Part shown: positions 1-8,232 of the stretch, piece by piece
How the letters are laid out: each line of letters begins with the position of its first letter
Numbering within the stretch: the stretch's first letter is position 1
Assembly (NCBI RefSeq): GCF_007990545.2
Contig: NZ_AP019829.2
Location: 62,001 to 126,000, forward strand
DNA length: 64,000 nt
Reading direction: 5' to 3'
Source of the DNA: Leptotrichia wadei
Lineage (GTDB): Bacteria; Fusobacteriota; Fusobacteriia; Fusobacteriales; Leptotrichiaceae
Made by a program: the position numbers and the translations under genes
The notes under the pieces: model-generated
Told to the model about the DNA's origin: nothing
Seen by the model: only the letters and a program-made list of their open reading frames with translations
Databases searched by the model: none

Positions 1-361
1 AAGAAGATAGCAAAGTTAATGCTTCTACATTTAGATGAAGCATATCTAAAATTTTACTAAGAGATTCATCTTTCACATTGTTATACGATCCAAATCCAGC
101 ATTATTTATCAAAGTTTCAATGTGATAATTGTTTAATTTTGAATATAGTTCAGGAATTTTATTGACATCGGTTAAATCAAAATCTATTGCAAGAATATCC
201 AAATTAGGATGTTTCTCCAAAATTTCGCTTTTTAAGTCTTCTAGTAAATTCTTTCTTCGTGCAATCAAAATAAGATTTTTATTTCTTTCTGCAAATTTTA
301 GAGCCACAGCTCTACCTATTCCCGAACTTGCTCCTGTTATAACAGTATATTTTGTTTTCAT
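1..361 (-). CDS. Short-chain dehydrogenase/reductase (SDR), 3' part outside the window
   Basis: The N-terminal 120 residues of an NAD(P)-dependent oxidoreductase with a Rossmann fold. The protein opens MKTKYTVITGASSGIGRAVA, which contains the SDR glycine-rich cofactor motif TGxxxGIG. The second family motif follows as LINNAGFGS (NNAG). The catalytic Ser-Tyr-Lys part lies beyond the window edge, so the substrate cannot be guessed. The start is the ATG preceded by GGAGG at 7-nt spacing. It diverges from a MerR regulator and has a MerR-type promoter, so it is probably that regulator's target. The family is clear; the activity is unknown. Confidence 0.9.
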   Translation of the reverse strand, partial: MKTKYTVITGASSGIGRAVALKFAERNKNLILIARRKNLLEDLKSEILEKHPNLDILAIDFDLTDVNKIPELYSKLNNYHIETLINNAGFGSYNNVKDESLSKILDMLHLNVEALTLLSS

Positions 362-391
362 AGTTATTACCTCCATAAATTTGATAAATAA

Positions 392-422
392 AGGATAGCA
401 GTTAGAGTATAGTATAAGTCAA
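392..422 (-). promoter_or_regulatory. MerR-type promoter of the SDR gene (19-bp spacer with operator dyad)
   Basis: Read on the minus strand, TTGACT and TATCCT are separated by 19 bp, the over-long spacer typical of promoters activated by MerR-family proteins. Between them is an imperfect dyad (TTAGAGTA / TAGTATAA on the plus strand, 402-417) centred in the spacer, where such regulators bind and untwist DNA. The divergent merR gene starts 27 bp away, so autoregulation is likely. The regulator-operator pairing is inferred from position. Confidence 0.7.
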
Positions 423-448
423 TAACTTTTTTGAAAGGAGAAAATAAA

Positions 449-838
449 ATGAAAAAGAATGAACAAAAAATAATGCAAATAAAGGAATTTTCAGAAAAAA
501 CAGGCTTAACTCCATACACAATAAGATTTTATGAAAAAAAGGAGCTGTTTCGTGTAAAAAGAGATGAGAAAAATAGAAGAATATATGATGAAACTGATAT
601 TGAATGGATAAAAATGTTAAAAAGATTAAAAGATATGGGAATGAAATTAAGTGAAATTAAGAAATATTCAGATTTACGATATGAAGGAAACGGAACGATA
701 AAAGAAAGAATGAAAATTTTGACAAATCATAAAAAATATGTAAACATAGAAATTGAAAAGTGGCAAAAATATTTACAAAATCTTGATGATAAACTTGAGA
801 TTTATGAGAGTTTTTTAAAAAGTATTTCTGAAAAATAA
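449..838 (+). CDS. MerR-family transcriptional regulator
   Basis: A 129-residue regulator. The N-terminal winged helix-turn-helix reads IKEFSEKTGLTPYTIRFYEK, the classic MerR signature, followed by the KR.Y....I..I..L...GM wing region. The C-terminal third is a predicted dimerising coiled coil (ILTNHKKYVNIEIEKWQKYL). It has no cysteine cluster for metal sensing, which puts it nearer the AdhR/YyaN-like, SDR-associated MerR proteins than the metal sensors. I chose the ATG because AAAGGAG lies 8 nt upstream; an in-frame TTG further upstream overlaps that site. It probably controls the divergent SDR gene and itself. Its inducer cannot be read from sequence. Confidence 0.9.
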   Translation: MKKNEQKIMQIKEFSEKTGLTPYTIRFYEKKELFRVKRDEKNRRIYDETDIEWIKMLKRLKDMGMKLSEIKKYSDLRYEGNGTIKERMKILTNHKKYVNIEIEKWQKYLQNLDDKLEIYESFLKSISEK

Positions 839-873
839 AAGGGTCATAAATATATAGAAATTAAGGAGAAAAT

Positions 874-1602
874 ATGTTTGCGGATACAAATATAACTTGG
901 GGATTTGTCTTGTTATCCCCTTTTATAATTCCAATATTAATTTTATTAACTTTCTGGTTTTTTGTTTCAAAACGAAAGTTTAATTTTCTTATCGCATTTA
1001 CAATTTTATCATTATTATTTGTTAGGTATCTTCGTTTTCCTTATGACACAGTTAACCGTAACAGTGAGATTAAAATATCACAAAATTTTTTGATAAAAAG
1101 AACTTTGAGTTCGGATTCAGAGCATGAAGTTTATAAACTTGTTGATAAGACGAAGCCTGAAGATTTGATTTTGTATTTAAATGGATTAGCTAAAATTAAT
1201 AATACTTGGGTTGGTTATATCGAGGAAACAGATTCTTACGAAGGAAAATATGGTGTCAAACCAGAAACATATTTTTTCATTAACGACAATAAAATTGAAT
1301 ATAACTTAGATGAGAAAACTTTAGAAAAAAGATTAGGTTTAAAAGAAATAAAATTACAGGATGCTGAATACTTTGTTGATAAATTTGGGAGTAAAAAAGA
1401 AATCTTATATCAATATCAATTAGATAAAACAGGAGATTTAGATGAAAATATTTCTTTAAATTCAGAATTAAGCAAGAAATTGGAAACAAAGTATAAAAAA
1501 GATAGAATATTTTATTTGATGTTTTGGAGTGTAGTGTTGCTTATGGAAATTATTTATCTGTTTATAAAAAATAGAAAAATTACAAAAAGTAATAAAGATT
1601 AG
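874..1602 (+). CDS. Hypothetical membrane protein
   Basis: A 242-residue protein I do not recognise. Two hydrophobic segments lie near the N-terminus (about residues 10-32 and 36-52) and one near the C-terminus (about 214-234). They frame a hydrophilic, Lys/Asp-rich central domain of about 160 residues, presumably extracytoplasmic. AAGGAG sits 6 nt before the ATG. It follows merR by 35 bp and precedes another membrane protein by 14 bp, so the three may be cotranscribed. No function is proposed. Confidence 0.75.
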   Translation: MFADTNITWGFVLLSPFIIPILILLTFWFFVSKRKFNFLIAFTILSLLFVRYLRFPYDTVNRNSEIKISQNFLIKRTLSSDSEHEVYKLVDKTKPEDLILYLNGLAKINNTWVGYIEETDSYEGKYGVKPETYFFINDNKIEYNLDEKTLEKRLGLKEIKLQDAEYFVDKFGSKKEILYQYQLDKTGDLDENISLNSELSKKLETKYKKDRIFYLMFWSVVLLMEIIYLFIKNRKITKSNKD

Positions 1603-1616
1603 AAGGAGAAAAAAGG

Positions 1617-2129
1617 ATGGAAAAAAATGAAAATAAATTTACATTAAAACCAAAAGACTTTTTAGTATTGATTTTATATACAATAATCTATTTGTTCTTT
1701 CAGATAACAATATATCCAGCATTGGCATTTTTATTTTGGTTAATTTTTACAATGCGGATAGAAGAAATAATTTTTAATGCTTTAGAATTTTTAAATCTTT
1801 CAAAAGGAACCATAAGTATTATTGATATTGTGATTACAGGAATTGCTTTGCTAACAGTGCTTATGTTTGTATTTTACTTGGGATATTTATGCAGTAAATT
1901 TTTTAAAAAAATTAATAAAACTTTGTTAGGTAGTGTAATGATAGCAATTTTAATCTATTTTTTGTATAAAGTTTTTACAGAAACAGATGAAAGTACAGCA
2001 ATGTTTGCACCGACAGCACGGGAAATACATATTTTCTGTACAGCATCACATATTTCTTACACAGTTGGAGTATTTTTTAGTGATAAAGTCAAGAAAATAT
2101 TAGATAGAATAAAATTTAAAAGAAAATAA
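1617..2129 (+). CDS. Hypothetical multi-pass membrane protein
   Basis: A 170-residue protein with about four predicted transmembrane helices (around residues 13-45, 62-90, 104-120 and 140-155) and a basic C-terminal tail ending KFKRK. A good AGAAGGAG ribosome site lies just upstream. The close spacing to the preceding membrane-protein gene suggests one transcript. I find no motif that identifies a family. A run of Ts and a new promoter follow it, so it probably ends the small operon that begins with merR. Confidence 0.7.
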   Translation: MEKNENKFTLKPKDFLVLILYTIIYLFFQITIYPALAFLFWLIFTMRIEEIIFNALEFLNLSKGTISIIDIVITGIALLTVLMFVFYLGYLCSKFFKKINKTLLGSVMIAILIYFLYKVFTETDESTAMFAPTAREIHIFCTASHISYTVGVFFSDKVKKILDRIKFKRK

Positions 2130-2149
2130 AGTTTTTTTACAAATCTAAT

Positions 2150-2178
2150 TTGCTTATGTCATTTTTATCTGTTATACT
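2150..2178 (+). promoter_or_regulatory. Promoter for cobQ
   Basis: TTGCTT and TATACT are separated by 17 bp, and the ATG of cobQ lies about 57 bp downstream. The short leader has no room for a cobalamin riboswitch, so cobQ appears not to share the B12 control seen before cbiM. Confidence 0.6.
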
Positions 2179-2234
2179 TATTTTAATAGAAATAAATAAA
2201 TTTTTTAGATAAATTTAAAATAGGAGCAGTATTT

Positions 2235-3740
2235 ATGGGAAGAAAACATAAAAATATAATGTTGCTGGGGACAGGTTCTAATGTGGGAAAAAGCATAATC
2301 AATGCAGGATTTTGCAGAATATTTTATCAGGATGGGTATAGTGTGGTGCCGTTTAAGTCGCAGAATATGGCTTTAAATTCGTTTATTACGAAGGATGGAA
2401 AAGAAATGGGGAGAGCTCAGGTGGTGCAGGCTGAAGCGGCTAATATCGAACCTCAGGCATTTATGAATCCAATTTTATTAAAGCCTACGACAGACAGAAA
2501 ATCACAGGTTATTGTGAATGGAAAAGTTTACAAAAATATGGATGCGAGGGAATATTTTGCCTATAAACATAATTTAAAAAAGGATATAATGGCGGCATAT
2601 AATCACATAAGGGATAATTTTGATATTTGCGTGCTGGAAGGGGCAGGAAGCCCTGCGGAAATTAACTTGAAGGAAGACGACATTGTAAATACAGGGATGG
2701 CGGAAATGGCTGATTCGCCTGTTATTTTGGTTGCTGATATTGACAGAGGCGGTGTTTTTGCGTCAATTTACGGGACAATTATGCTTCTTGAGGAAAGTGA
2801 GAAAAAACGTATAAAAGGTGTAATTATAAACAAATTTAGGGGGGATAAGAGCCTTTTGACTCCTGGAATTGAGATGATTGAAGAGTTGACAAATGTGCCT
2901 GTTCTGGGAGTAGTGCCGTTTGTGCCACTAGGAATTGAGGAAGAGGACAGTCTGGGAATCGACAAGTATAATGTGGAAAAAGAAGGGAAAATTCGGATTT
3001 CGGTTATTAAACTAAAACATATATCGAATTTTACAGACATTGACGCACTTAGTCATTATAACGATGTTTCCTTGAAATACGTTACAAAAAGCTCTGAACT
3101 TGGAGATGAGGACATTATTATTATTCCTGGCTCCAAAAATACTGTGGAAGACATGAAGGACTTGATTGATAAAAATATAAGCAGGGAAATTATAAGGCTT
3201 GCAAAAAGAGGAACGATAGTATTTGGAATTTGTGGCGGTTTTCAAATAATGGGACAAAAAATAATGGATCCTCAAAATATTGAGTCTAATCTAAAAGAAA
3301 TTTCAGGTTTAGATTTATTAGACATAGAAACAGTTATGGAAACGGCAAAAACAACAACACAGTATGAAAATAAAATAAAAAATGCAGATGGAATACTCGC
3401 TGGAATGGACGGCATTGAAATAAAAGGCTATGAAATACATCAAGGCTACAGTTATCCTGTACACGAAGAAAAAACCAAGATAAAATGTATCTTTGACGAT
3501 GAAAAGCTAAAAGGAGCTGTAAAAGGAAATGTTGTCGGAACCTATATTCACGGAATATTTGACAATTCTGAATTTACAAATCATTTTCTGAACGAAGTAA
3601 GAAAACTTAAAGGGCTAGACAAAGTCGATGAAGATTTTAGTTTCAAAGAATATAAAAACAGGGAATACGATAAATTGGCACAAATTTTGCGAGAAAATGT
3701 CGATATTGATAAGGTTTATGAAATAATGGGGATGGAATAA
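2235..3740 (+). CDS. cobQ: Cobyric acid synthase (adenosylcobyrinate a,c-diamide amidotransferase)
   Basis: Amidates carboxyls b, d, e and g of adenosyl-cobyrinic acid a,c-diamide, using glutamine and ATP in the cytoplasm. The N-terminal half is a DTBS/CobB-type ATPase with LLGTGSNVGKSIINAGFCRI as P-loop. The C-terminal half is a class I glutamine amidotransferase-like domain with the nucleophile elbow FGICGGFQIMG and a late GTYIHGIFDN histidine. Its 501 residues match the family. GGAG 10 nt before the ATG supports the start. It stands alone ahead of cobD in a dispersed cobalamin region. CbiP is the synonymous name in anaerobic pathways. Confidence 0.97.
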   Translation: MGRKHKNIMLLGTGSNVGKSIINAGFCRIFYQDGYSVVPFKSQNMALNSFITKDGKEMGRAQVVQAEAANIEPQAFMNPILLKPTTDRKSQVIVNGKVYKNMDAREYFAYKHNLKKDIMAAYNHIRDNFDICVLEGAGSPAEINLKEDDIVNTGMAEMADSPVILVADIDRGGVFASIYGTIMLLEESEKKRIKGVIINKFRGDKSLLTPGIEMIEELTNVPVLGVVPFVPLGIEEEDSLGIDKYNVEKEGKIRISVIKLKHISNFTDIDALSHYNDVSLKYVTKSSELGDEDIIIIPGSKNTVEDMKDLIDKNISREIIRLAKRGTIVFGICGGFQIMGQKIMDPQNIESNLKEISGLDLLDIETVMETAKTTTQYENKIKNADGILAGMDGIEIKGYEIHQGYSYPVHEEKTKIKCIFDDEKLKGAVKGNVVGTYIHGIFDNSEFTNHFLNEVRKLKGLDKVDEDFSFKEYKNREYDKLAQILRENVDIDKVYEIMGME

Positions 3741-3893
3741 ATTGACATTTGTAATAAAAATTTAGATTGTCCATGTGCTTTATCTTTCGATATGGTGACA
3801 AATGAAATCAGAAAATATATAATTAAAAATTTTCAAAAATGTTTTGCTGAAATTAAAGACATCGAAATAAAAAACGATATAATTAATTTTTAG
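3741..3893 (+). pseudogene. Cys-containing 50-codon open frame directly after the cobQ stop, no usual start
   Basis: The frame stays open for 50 codons in phase with cobQ after its TAA and begins IDICNKNLDCPCALSFDMV. There is no ATG, GTG or TTG ahead of the cysteine cluster; only an ATT abuts the cobQ stop. Fifty open codons are unusual in DNA this AT-rich, and the CxxxxxxCxC pattern looks protein-like. It may be a gene remnant that lost its start, a product of stop readthrough, or chance. I do not recognise the family. Confidence 0.25.
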
Positions 3894-3907
3894 GAGATTT
3901 AGAAAAA

Positions 3908-4561
3908 ATGAAGAGTGAATATGATAAAAATGATGATGAATTAGTAGAAAGATATAAAAACGAAAATTTAGAAATTTATAATTATAAAGGAATAACATTA
4001 GGGGATAGCATAGAAAAAATTTATCCTCTTATGAAAATTTATCATACAGAGTATTGTAAAAATGACAGAAGAGAAAGATATAACTTAATAATGGAAATAG
4101 AAAATTCATATATTCACATAGACATATATTCAAGAAAAGTAGTGGAGATAGAAATCTATGATGAAAATTATTTATTAGGCGAATTTAAAGTTGGAAGTGA
4201 GATGACAACTGAATTATGTGAAAAATACGATCTTTTAGATGTAGATGATGTAGATACAGGGGAAATATATTATTATCCTGAAAAAGGGTTTATGCACGCA
4301 GAATTTTGTGTAAACCCTGAAGATGTTATATCAAAAATAAATAAAATAACTTTTTCCATATATGTAGAAACTCCTTCAGAAAATAATGTTAAAGATACTT
4401 TAAAAGCCCAAAAAATAGAAGATATTTACTATTCATTATATAATTTTGGAGAAATAGAAATAGATATTGAAAATAAAGAAATTATTGGAAGATTAGAAGA
4501 AAATATATTTACATTTGATTTATTGAACGGTAATTTAAAAAATATTGAAATTAAAAAATAA
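3908..4561 (+). CDS. Hypothetical acidic cytoplasmic protein
   Basis: A 217-residue soluble protein, rich in Glu, Lys and Ile, with no signal peptide or membrane segment. The pattern GITLGDSIEKIYPL near residue 30 suggests a small alpha/beta domain and recalls immunity or effector-associated proteins, but I cannot place it in a family. AGGAG lies 11 nt before the ATG. It lies between cobQ and cobD without an obvious pathway link. Its codon usage resembles its neighbours. Confidence 0.65.
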   Translation: MKSEYDKNDDELVERYKNENLEIYNYKGITLGDSIEKIYPLMKIYHTEYCKNDRRERYNLIMEIENSYIHIDIYSRKVVEIEIYDENYLLGEFKVGSEMTTELCEKYDLLDVDDVDTGEIYYYPEKGFMHAEFCVNPEDVISKINKITFSIYVETPSENNVKDTLKAQKIEDIYYSLYNFGEIEIDIENKEIIGRLEENIFTFDLLNGNLKNIEIKK

Positions 4562-4655
4562 GAGATTGAAATAAAAATGAATTTGATTTTAAAGAAAATT
4601 TAGACAAAACAGTTAATATATTTTATCAGTATAAGTTTTGTACAAGGAGAGGAAA

Positions 4656-5762
4656 ATGGATTTTCATGGTGGTAATATTTATAAAATATTCAGGGAAAAA
4701 AATATAACAGAAATACTGGATTACAGTTCGAATATAAATCCTTACGGAGTGCCAGAGAGCCTAAAACGTAAGATTACAGAAAATATTGGGATTCTTGAGA
4801 GGTATCCTGACCCTGATTATGTGGAATTACGTGAAAAATTGGCTCAACTGAATAAAGTTGAACTGGAAAATATTGTGCTGGGAAATGGTGCAACAGAAGC
4901 TATATTTTTGTTCATAAAAGTGATAAAACCCAAAAAAGTGCTGATTGTATCGCCTACTTTTGGGGAATATGAAAGGGCAGTAAGAGCATGTAAAAATTCT
5001 GAAAGTCAAAAAATTGAAATTGAATATTTTGAATTAGAAGAAAAAGACGAGTTTAGGCTTAATATTGGGAAATTGAAAAAGGAACTTGAGAAAAAATATG
5101 ATTTGGTAATAATTTGCAATCCGAATAATCCGACTGGAAAATTTTTGAAAATGGCTGAAACAGAGGAAATTTTGAGAGAATGCAATAGATATGATACGAA
5201 GTTATTTATTGACGAGGCATTTATCGAATTTTTAGAGGATGGACTAAAGGAAAGCATTGTAAATAGTGGGGAAAATAAGAAAAATTTGTTTTTAACTCGT
5301 GCATTTACAAAATTTTTTGCTATTCCAGGACTACGATTGGGATATGGAATTTATTTTGACAAAAATTTGGAAAAGAAAATCGCTGAAAAAAAAGAACCGT
5401 GGAGCGTGAACAATATCGCTGAAATGGCTGGAATAACGGTTCTTGATGATACAGAATACATAGAAAAGACATTAAACTGGATAACAGAAGAAAAAAGATA
5501 CATGTATGAAAGACTGAATGAAATTTCAGGAATAAAGCCTTATAAGACTGAAGTAAACTTTATTTGCGTAAAAATAAAAGATGAACTGATTTCTAAAGGG
5601 CTGAATGTGAAAAAATTGCGGGAAAAAATGATGGAAGAAGGAATTTTGATAAGGGATGCGTCCAATTTTAAATTTTTGGATGAAAGATTTTTTAGACTGG
5701 CAATTAAAGATAGAAAGAGCAATGATAAGGTTGTTAGGGCTTTGAAAGAAATTTTAGAATAA
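4656..5762 (+). CDS. cobD: L-threonine-O-3-phosphate decarboxylase / histidinol-phosphate aminotransferase-like PLP enzyme
   Basis: A fold-type I PLP enzyme of 368 residues that likely makes (R)-1-amino-2-propanol phosphate for the nucleotide loop of cobalamin. Signatures: FHGGN and NPYG at the N-terminus, NPNNPTG, LFIDEAF (PLP-binding Asp), TRAFTKFFAIPGLRLGY (Schiff-base Lys and phosphate-binding Arg) and a C-terminal FRLAI. The N-terminal HGGNIY plus DYSSNINP pattern favours CobD over HisC. I start at the ATG because AAGGAGAGG precedes it; an upstream in-frame TTG overlaps that site. The cobQ neighbourhood supports the role. Confidence 0.88.
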   Translation: MDFHGGNIYKIFREKNITEILDYSSNINPYGVPESLKRKITENIGILERYPDPDYVELREKLAQLNKVELENIVLGNGATEAIFLFIKVIKPKKVLIVSPTFGEYERAVRACKNSESQKIEIEYFELEEKDEFRLNIGKLKKELEKKYDLVIICNPNNPTGKFLKMAETEEILRECNRYDTKLFIDEAFIEFLEDGLKESIVNSGENKKNLFLTRAFTKFFAIPGLRLGYGIYFDKNLEKKIAEKKEPWSVNNIAEMAGITVLDDTEYIEKTLNWITEEKRYMYERLNEISGIKPYKTEVNFICVKIKDELISKGLNVKKLREKMMEEGILIRDASNFKFLDERFFRLAIKDRKSNDKVVRALKEILE

Positions 5763-5763
5763 A

Positions 5764-5898
5764 AAATTTGAACTTATCAGATTTGATAATGATTCATATA
5801 TGAGAAATTCTAGTAATGAAGAAGAATTTGGTAGTGAAAGTTATAATTGGTGGAATACGTTTATTAGTATTTTAAATGGGGATTCTTATGATTTATAA
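5764..5898 (+). pseudogene. C-terminal gene fragment of unknown family
   Basis: An open frame without a usable start and out of phase with cobD. It contains EEEFGSESYNWWNTFISILN and ends GDSYDL. The aromatic-rich composition reads like a real protein C-terminus rather than random AT-rich DNA. It probably is the tail of a deleted gene. No family recognised. Confidence 0.3.
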
Positions 5899-5917
5899 GA
5901 TATTCCCTATTATTTTA

Positions 5918-6020
5918 TAGTAAAACTGCTTTAAAACTAAACTCAAAAGGCTATGATTATTTTACTCAAACCCTAAATCTATATAATTTTTAGTAGTTTA
6001 ATTTTAAATAGGTTTGAGTA
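5918..6020 (+). repeat. Dispersed intergenic repeat, copy A
   Basis: About 100 bp with clear similarity, in inverted orientation, to 21931-22033 (blocks TAAAAC.G.TTTAAA, TATATAATTTTTAG and AGTTTAATTTTAAATA are shared in order) and weaker similarity to 58195-58283. It lies between the gene fragment after cobD and the hemA promoter. It carries no reading frame. It may be a small mobile or structural repeat; its function is unknown. Confidence 0.6.
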
Positions 6021-6037
6021 TATTATTATAAATTAAA

Positions 6038-6066
6038 TTGACAAAAAATGGAAAAATTAATAGAAT
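6038..6066 (+). promoter_or_regulatory. Promoter for hemA-hemC-cobA/hemD
   Basis: A consensus-like TTGACA and TAGAAT are separated by 17 bp. The start of hemA lies about 160 bp downstream. The leader between contains only a small ACAG/CTGT hairpin and no cobalamin riboswitch that I can recognise. Confidence 0.7.
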
Positions 6067-6226
6067 ACAGGTAATCGTCTGTGAAGAGTAAAAATAAAAA
6101 AATTAAAATACTAAAACATCATTTTATATAACAAATAAATTTAGTAATATTCATTTTGCAGATAGAAATTAAAAGAAATTATTTAAAAAAATGATAAAAT
6201 TATATAAAAAAACGGAGAGAGAAAAA

Positions 6227-7267
6227 ATGAAGGAAAATTTAGTAAAAAATTTTTATATTCTAAGTTTTAGTTATAAAAATTTGAGTTTGGAAGAAAGGGA
6301 AAAGTTTGTAAAAGAGGGGTATAGACATATTTTAGGGAAATATTTGGAAAAAAGGATTATAAAGGGGTATGTGGCTGTTGAAACTTGCCTTAGGATAGAG
6401 CTTTATTTGGATGTTAGCAAGGAATTTGAAATTGAGAGTTTAAAGAGGGATTTTAGAATTGAGAAGATGAAGGATTATAAAGGGGCTGAAGCCGTGCATT
6501 ATTTACTGCGGGTGATTTGTGGGCTGGATTCGATAATAAAGGGAGAAGATCAGATTCTTGTGCAGCTTAAAAAGGCATATTTTGACGCTCTTGACAAAAA
6601 TGTTACGTCTTCATTTTTGAATATAATGTTTAATCAGGCGATAGAAACTGGGAAAAGATTTAGGGCGGAAAGCAAGATAAATGAAAAAAATATTTCACTT
6701 GATTCGATAGCTGTAAAATTTATAAGAACAAAATTTGAGAGCCTTGAAAATAAAAAAATATTTGTAATTGGAGTGGGAGATTTGAGCCAGTCGATTCTTG
6801 CGCTTCTTCACAAAATGAACAATTGCCATTTGACAATGACAAATAGAAGTTTACGACGGTCAATTGAATTACAGAAAGTGTATCCAGATGTTCAGACAGC
6901 AGAATTTAACGAGAAATATAATGTTATAAAAAATATGGACATTGTAATAAGTGCCACTTCTGCACCACATTTGATTCTTGAAACAGCGAAAATTCAAAAT
7001 ATTTTGAATGATGGAAAAAAACGATTTTTCCTTGATTTAGCCGTCCCGAGAGATATTGAGGCAAGTATAGGGGAGTTTGAAAATGCTTCGCTTTATCATT
7101 TGGAGGATATTTGGGATGAATATAATAAAAATGTGGAAAAGCGGGATGAAATTGTAGAAAAATATTCTTATATTATTGAGGAGCAGTTGAAAAAAATAGC
7201 GGAAAAACTTGAAAAAAGAAGAAAATATACAAATCAGAAAAATATTGAGATAGGTGAAAATGGATGA
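6227..7267 (+). CDS. hemA: Glutamyl-tRNA reductase
   Basis: Reduces glutamyl-tRNA to glutamate-1-semialdehyde with NADPH, the first committed step of C5 tetrapyrrole synthesis. The catalytic cysteine is in VAVETCLRIELYL, the family TCNR-type motif. A conserved region follows (LRVICGLDSIIKGEDQILVQ), then a Rossmann domain (IFVIGVGDLSQSIL) and a dimerisation helix at the C-terminus. At 346 residues it is shorter than the usual ~420 but complete. I moved the start to the ATG behind CGGAGAGAG, 12 codons inside the longest frame. It overlaps hemC by 4 nt (ATGA). Confidence 0.93.
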   Translation: MKENLVKNFYILSFSYKNLSLEEREKFVKEGYRHILGKYLEKRIIKGYVAVETCLRIELYLDVSKEFEIESLKRDFRIEKMKDYKGAEAVHYLLRVICGLDSIIKGEDQILVQLKKAYFDALDKNVTSSFLNIMFNQAIETGKRFRAESKINEKNISLDSIAVKFIRTKFESLENKKIFVIGVGDLSQSILALLHKMNNCHLTMTNRSLRRSIELQKVYPDVQTAEFNEKYNVIKNMDIVISATSAPHLILETAKIQNILNDGKKRFFLDLAVPRDIEASIGEFENASLYHLEDIWDEYNKNVEKRDEIVEKYSYIIEEQLKKIAEKLEKRRKYTNQKNIEIGENG

Positions 7268-8232
7268 AATCGAATAAAATAATTATTGGAACGAGAGGAA
7301 GCATCTTGGCACTTGCACAAGCGGAAAAAGTGAAGGAAATGCTTATTAACAAATATGATGAATTAAGAGAGAATGAGAATTTTTGCGAAATTGAAGGACT
7401 CGATAAAAAAAGTCCGCTGGAAATAGAACTGAAAGTTATAGTTACAAAGGGAGATAAAGATTTAAGAGACTTTACAAAAATAAAAGGAACTACGCAAAAG
7501 GACTTGTTTGTGAAGGAAATTGAAAAGGAAATGCTGGAAAATAAAATAGATCTGGCAGTGCATTCATTAAAGGATATGCCACAGAATACTCCAGAAGGGC
7601 TTTTGAATGCGTGTTTTCCAATGAGAGAAGACAACCGTGATGTGCTTGTTTCAAAAAACGGGAAAAAATTAAAAGAACTTGATGGAAATTCTGTAATTGG
7701 GACAGGGAGCATAAGACGGGAAAAGGAGCTTTTGAATCTGCGAAATGATGTAAAGATAAAAGCAATTCGAGGTAATATTCACACAAGGCTGAAAAAACTT
7801 GATGATGGGGAATATGATGCGATTGTGCTGGCTGCAGCTGGATTAAAAAGAGTTGGACTGGAAAACAGAATTACTGAATATTTTGATATAGATTCATTTA
7901 TGCCAGCACCAGGACAAGGGATTTTGTGTATTCAATGCAGGGAAAATGATAATAAAATACGACACCTTCTGAAAATTATAAATGATGATGAAGTTACAAT
8001 AATGTGTAAAGCTGAAAGAGAATTTTCAAAAATTTTTGATGGAGGATGCCATACTCCGATAGGCTGTTCATCGGTTATTGAAGGGAATACATTAAAATTA
8101 AAGGGAATATTTAATGATAATGGAGTCAGAATATTTAAAGAAGTTGAAGGAAATAGGGAAAATCCAAAGGAAACTGCACAAAAATTGGCTGAAGAAATAA
8201 AAAAAGAGGAGATGAAAAATGAGAAAAGGTAA
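7264..8232 (+). CDS. hemC: Hydroxymethylbilane synthase (porphobilinogen deaminase)
   Basis: Polymerises four porphobilinogens into the linear tetrapyrrole hydroxymethylbilane. Its 322 residues carry the family landmarks: IIGTRGSILALAQ at the N-terminus, DLAVHSLKDMP, TGSIRREKEL, IRGNIHTRLKKL and the cofactor loop FDGGCHTPIGC, whose first Cys anchors the dipyrromethane primer. Start and stop overlap the flanking genes (4 nt with hemA, 14 nt with cobA/hemD), indicating translational coupling. hemB and hemL, needed for the same route, are not in this window. Confidence 0.97.
   Translation: MKSNKIIIGTRGSILALAQAEKVKEMLINKYDELRENENFCEIEGLDKKSPLEIELKVIVTKGDKDLRDFTKIKGTTQKDLFVKEIEKEMLENKIDLAVHSLKDMPQNTPEGLLNACFPMREDNRDVLVSKNGKKLKELDGNSVIGTGSIRREKELLNLRNDVKIKAIRGNIHTRLKKLDDGEYDAIVLAAAGLKRVGLENRITEYFDIDSFMPAPGQGILCIQCRENDNKIRHLLKIINDDEVTIMCKAEREFSKIFDGGCHTPIGCSSVIEGNTLKLKGIFNDNGVRIFKEVEGNRENPKETAQKLAEEIKKEEMKNEKR

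Noticed and set aside
129-398. Plus-strand open frame opposite the SDR gene
   Set aside because: It is the antisense shadow of a clear SDR reading frame; similar antisense frames across the window were dropped for the same reason.
6067-6226. Riboswitch or T-box in the hemA leader
   Set aside because: No B12 box, T-box or other conserved core; only a four-base-pair hairpin is visible.
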